From NCBI GenBank assembly GCA_002338335.1, contig DDIC01000066.1, positions 15,440 to 29,904 on the forward strand: a DNA stretch of 14,465 bases, written 5' to 3'. The DNA is from Bacteroidetes bacterium UBA1860 (lineage in GTDB: Bacteria; Bacteroidota; Rhodothermia; Balneolales; Balneolaceae). The notes below the pieces were generated by a model, which was not told the origin of the DNA, ran no database searches, and saw only the letters and a list, made by a program, of their open reading frames with translations. The position numbers and the translations under genes are program-made. Shown here piece by piece: positions 14,143 through 14,465 of this stretch; the first letter of the stretch is position 1, and each line of letters starts with the position of its first letter.

Positions 14143-14465
14143 TTGAATTCACCCGATTATACCGCCAATCTTCAAAGAGTCCAGACTTGGATTCAAGATG
14201 CCTGCCTTGAAGCAGGCCGTTCGCCAGAGGACGTAGAGCTGATTGCAGTGAGTAAAACAAAGCCTGTGGCGGCTATTCGAGAAGTGTATGCAGCAGGTCA
14301 ACGCGCCTTTGGGGAGAACCGAATGCAAGAGCTCCAACAAAAAATGGATGAGCTTGCCGATCTTGAGATTAAATGGCATTTCCTAGGCAACATTCAGACC
14401 AACAAGCTCAGGACGATTTGTCATCGAGTAGATGTAATTCAATCGGTCGACAAAGTGAAATACCT
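14143..14465 (+). CDS. YggS/PLPBP-family pyridoxal phosphate homeostasis protein, 3' end missing
   Basis: YggS-type proteins bind pyridoxal 5'-phosphate without known catalysis and keep the B6 pool and amino-acid metabolism balanced. The first 107 codons are in the window and the rest runs off the right end. LIAVSKTKP at 33-41 holds the PLP lysine (K38). AFGENRMQELQQKM and WHFLGNIQTNKLR follow, both diagnostic for the family (usual FGENYVQEA and WHFIG-x-LQ-x-NK). The start is placed at TTG 14143-14145: the frame is closed by TGA at 14107 and has no ATG or GTG between that stop and the motif-bearing region, so TTG gives a normal-length N-terminus. No clear ribosome-binding site is seen. It is divergent from nif3. 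Confidence 0.93.
   Translation, partial: MNSPDYTANLQRVQTWIQDACLEAGRSPEDVELIAVSKTKPVAAIREVYAAGQRAFGENRMQELQQKMDELADLEIKWHFLGNIQTNKLRTICHRVDVIQSVDKVKY

Noticed and set aside
13955..14379. Minus-strand open frames of 101 and 76 codons in the nif3-yggS region
   Set aside because: They run antisense through the conserved YggS coding sequence or cover the promoter gap, and show no recognisable protein features.

Overview
This window looks like an ordinary chromosomal housekeeping segment of a free-living bacterium. I see no transposase, integrase, phage gene, CRISPR array, tRNA or rRNA. The protein set and its pairings (Nif3 next to a coiled-coil DUF164-type protein; lipA-lipB-lpd; plsY-gpsA), the frequent lack of a strong Shine-Dalgarno sequence, the use of TTG starts, and one possible Bacteroidota-type TAnnTTTG promoter fit a member of the FCB group, perhaps a Rhodothermota/Balneolota-like lineage. 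That placement is an inference of low to moderate confidence; no marker here settles it.

Layout. Bases 1-774 (+) are the 3' part of hslO (redox chaperone Hsp33), cut by the window edge. It converges on a nine-gene array on the minus strand, which reads from 9514 down to 811. In transcription order this is a SirB1/transglutaminase-like protein, prfC (release factor 3), lpdA (dihydrolipoyl dehydrogenase), lipB and lipA (lipoate attachment and synthesis), plsY and gpsA (start of phospholipid synthesis), an AlbA_2/Schlafen-fold protein with a probable winged helix, and an IscA/HesB-type iron-sulfur carrier. Gaps are 15-73 bp, with two 4-bp ATGA overlaps (lipB/lipA and AlbA_2/hesB), so much of it is probably one or a few operons. 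Functional links are clear inside it: LipB and LipA make the lipoyl cofactor that Lpd reoxidises, LipA is itself an Fe-S enzyme that could use an IscA-type carrier, and GpsA supplies the glycerol-3-phosphate that PlsY acylates.

From 9622 to 11877 three genes read on the plus strand: an arginine deiminase without the rest of the ADI pathway nearby, a small putative lipoprotein, and smpB (trans-translation) starting three bases after the lipoprotein stop. Facing smpB on the minus strand is rnpB, the RNase P RNA (about 11981-12355), closed by a clear intrinsic terminator. rnpB lies only about 17 bp downstream of a DUF164-family coiled-coil gene, which in turn follows nif3 by 2 bp; this suggests a nif3-DUF164-rnpB unit. 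Divergent from nif3, the 5' part of a YggS/PLPBP gene runs off the right end.

The main oddities are a DUF164 protein that has lost all four zinc-ribbon cysteines, the tight packing of rnpB behind that gene, an acidic N-terminal extension on the IscA-type protein, an AlbA_2 gene embedded in a housekeeping operon, paired inverted repeats between lipA and plsY, and a short period-16 repeat between smpB and rnpB. I found no convincing new multi-gene system.
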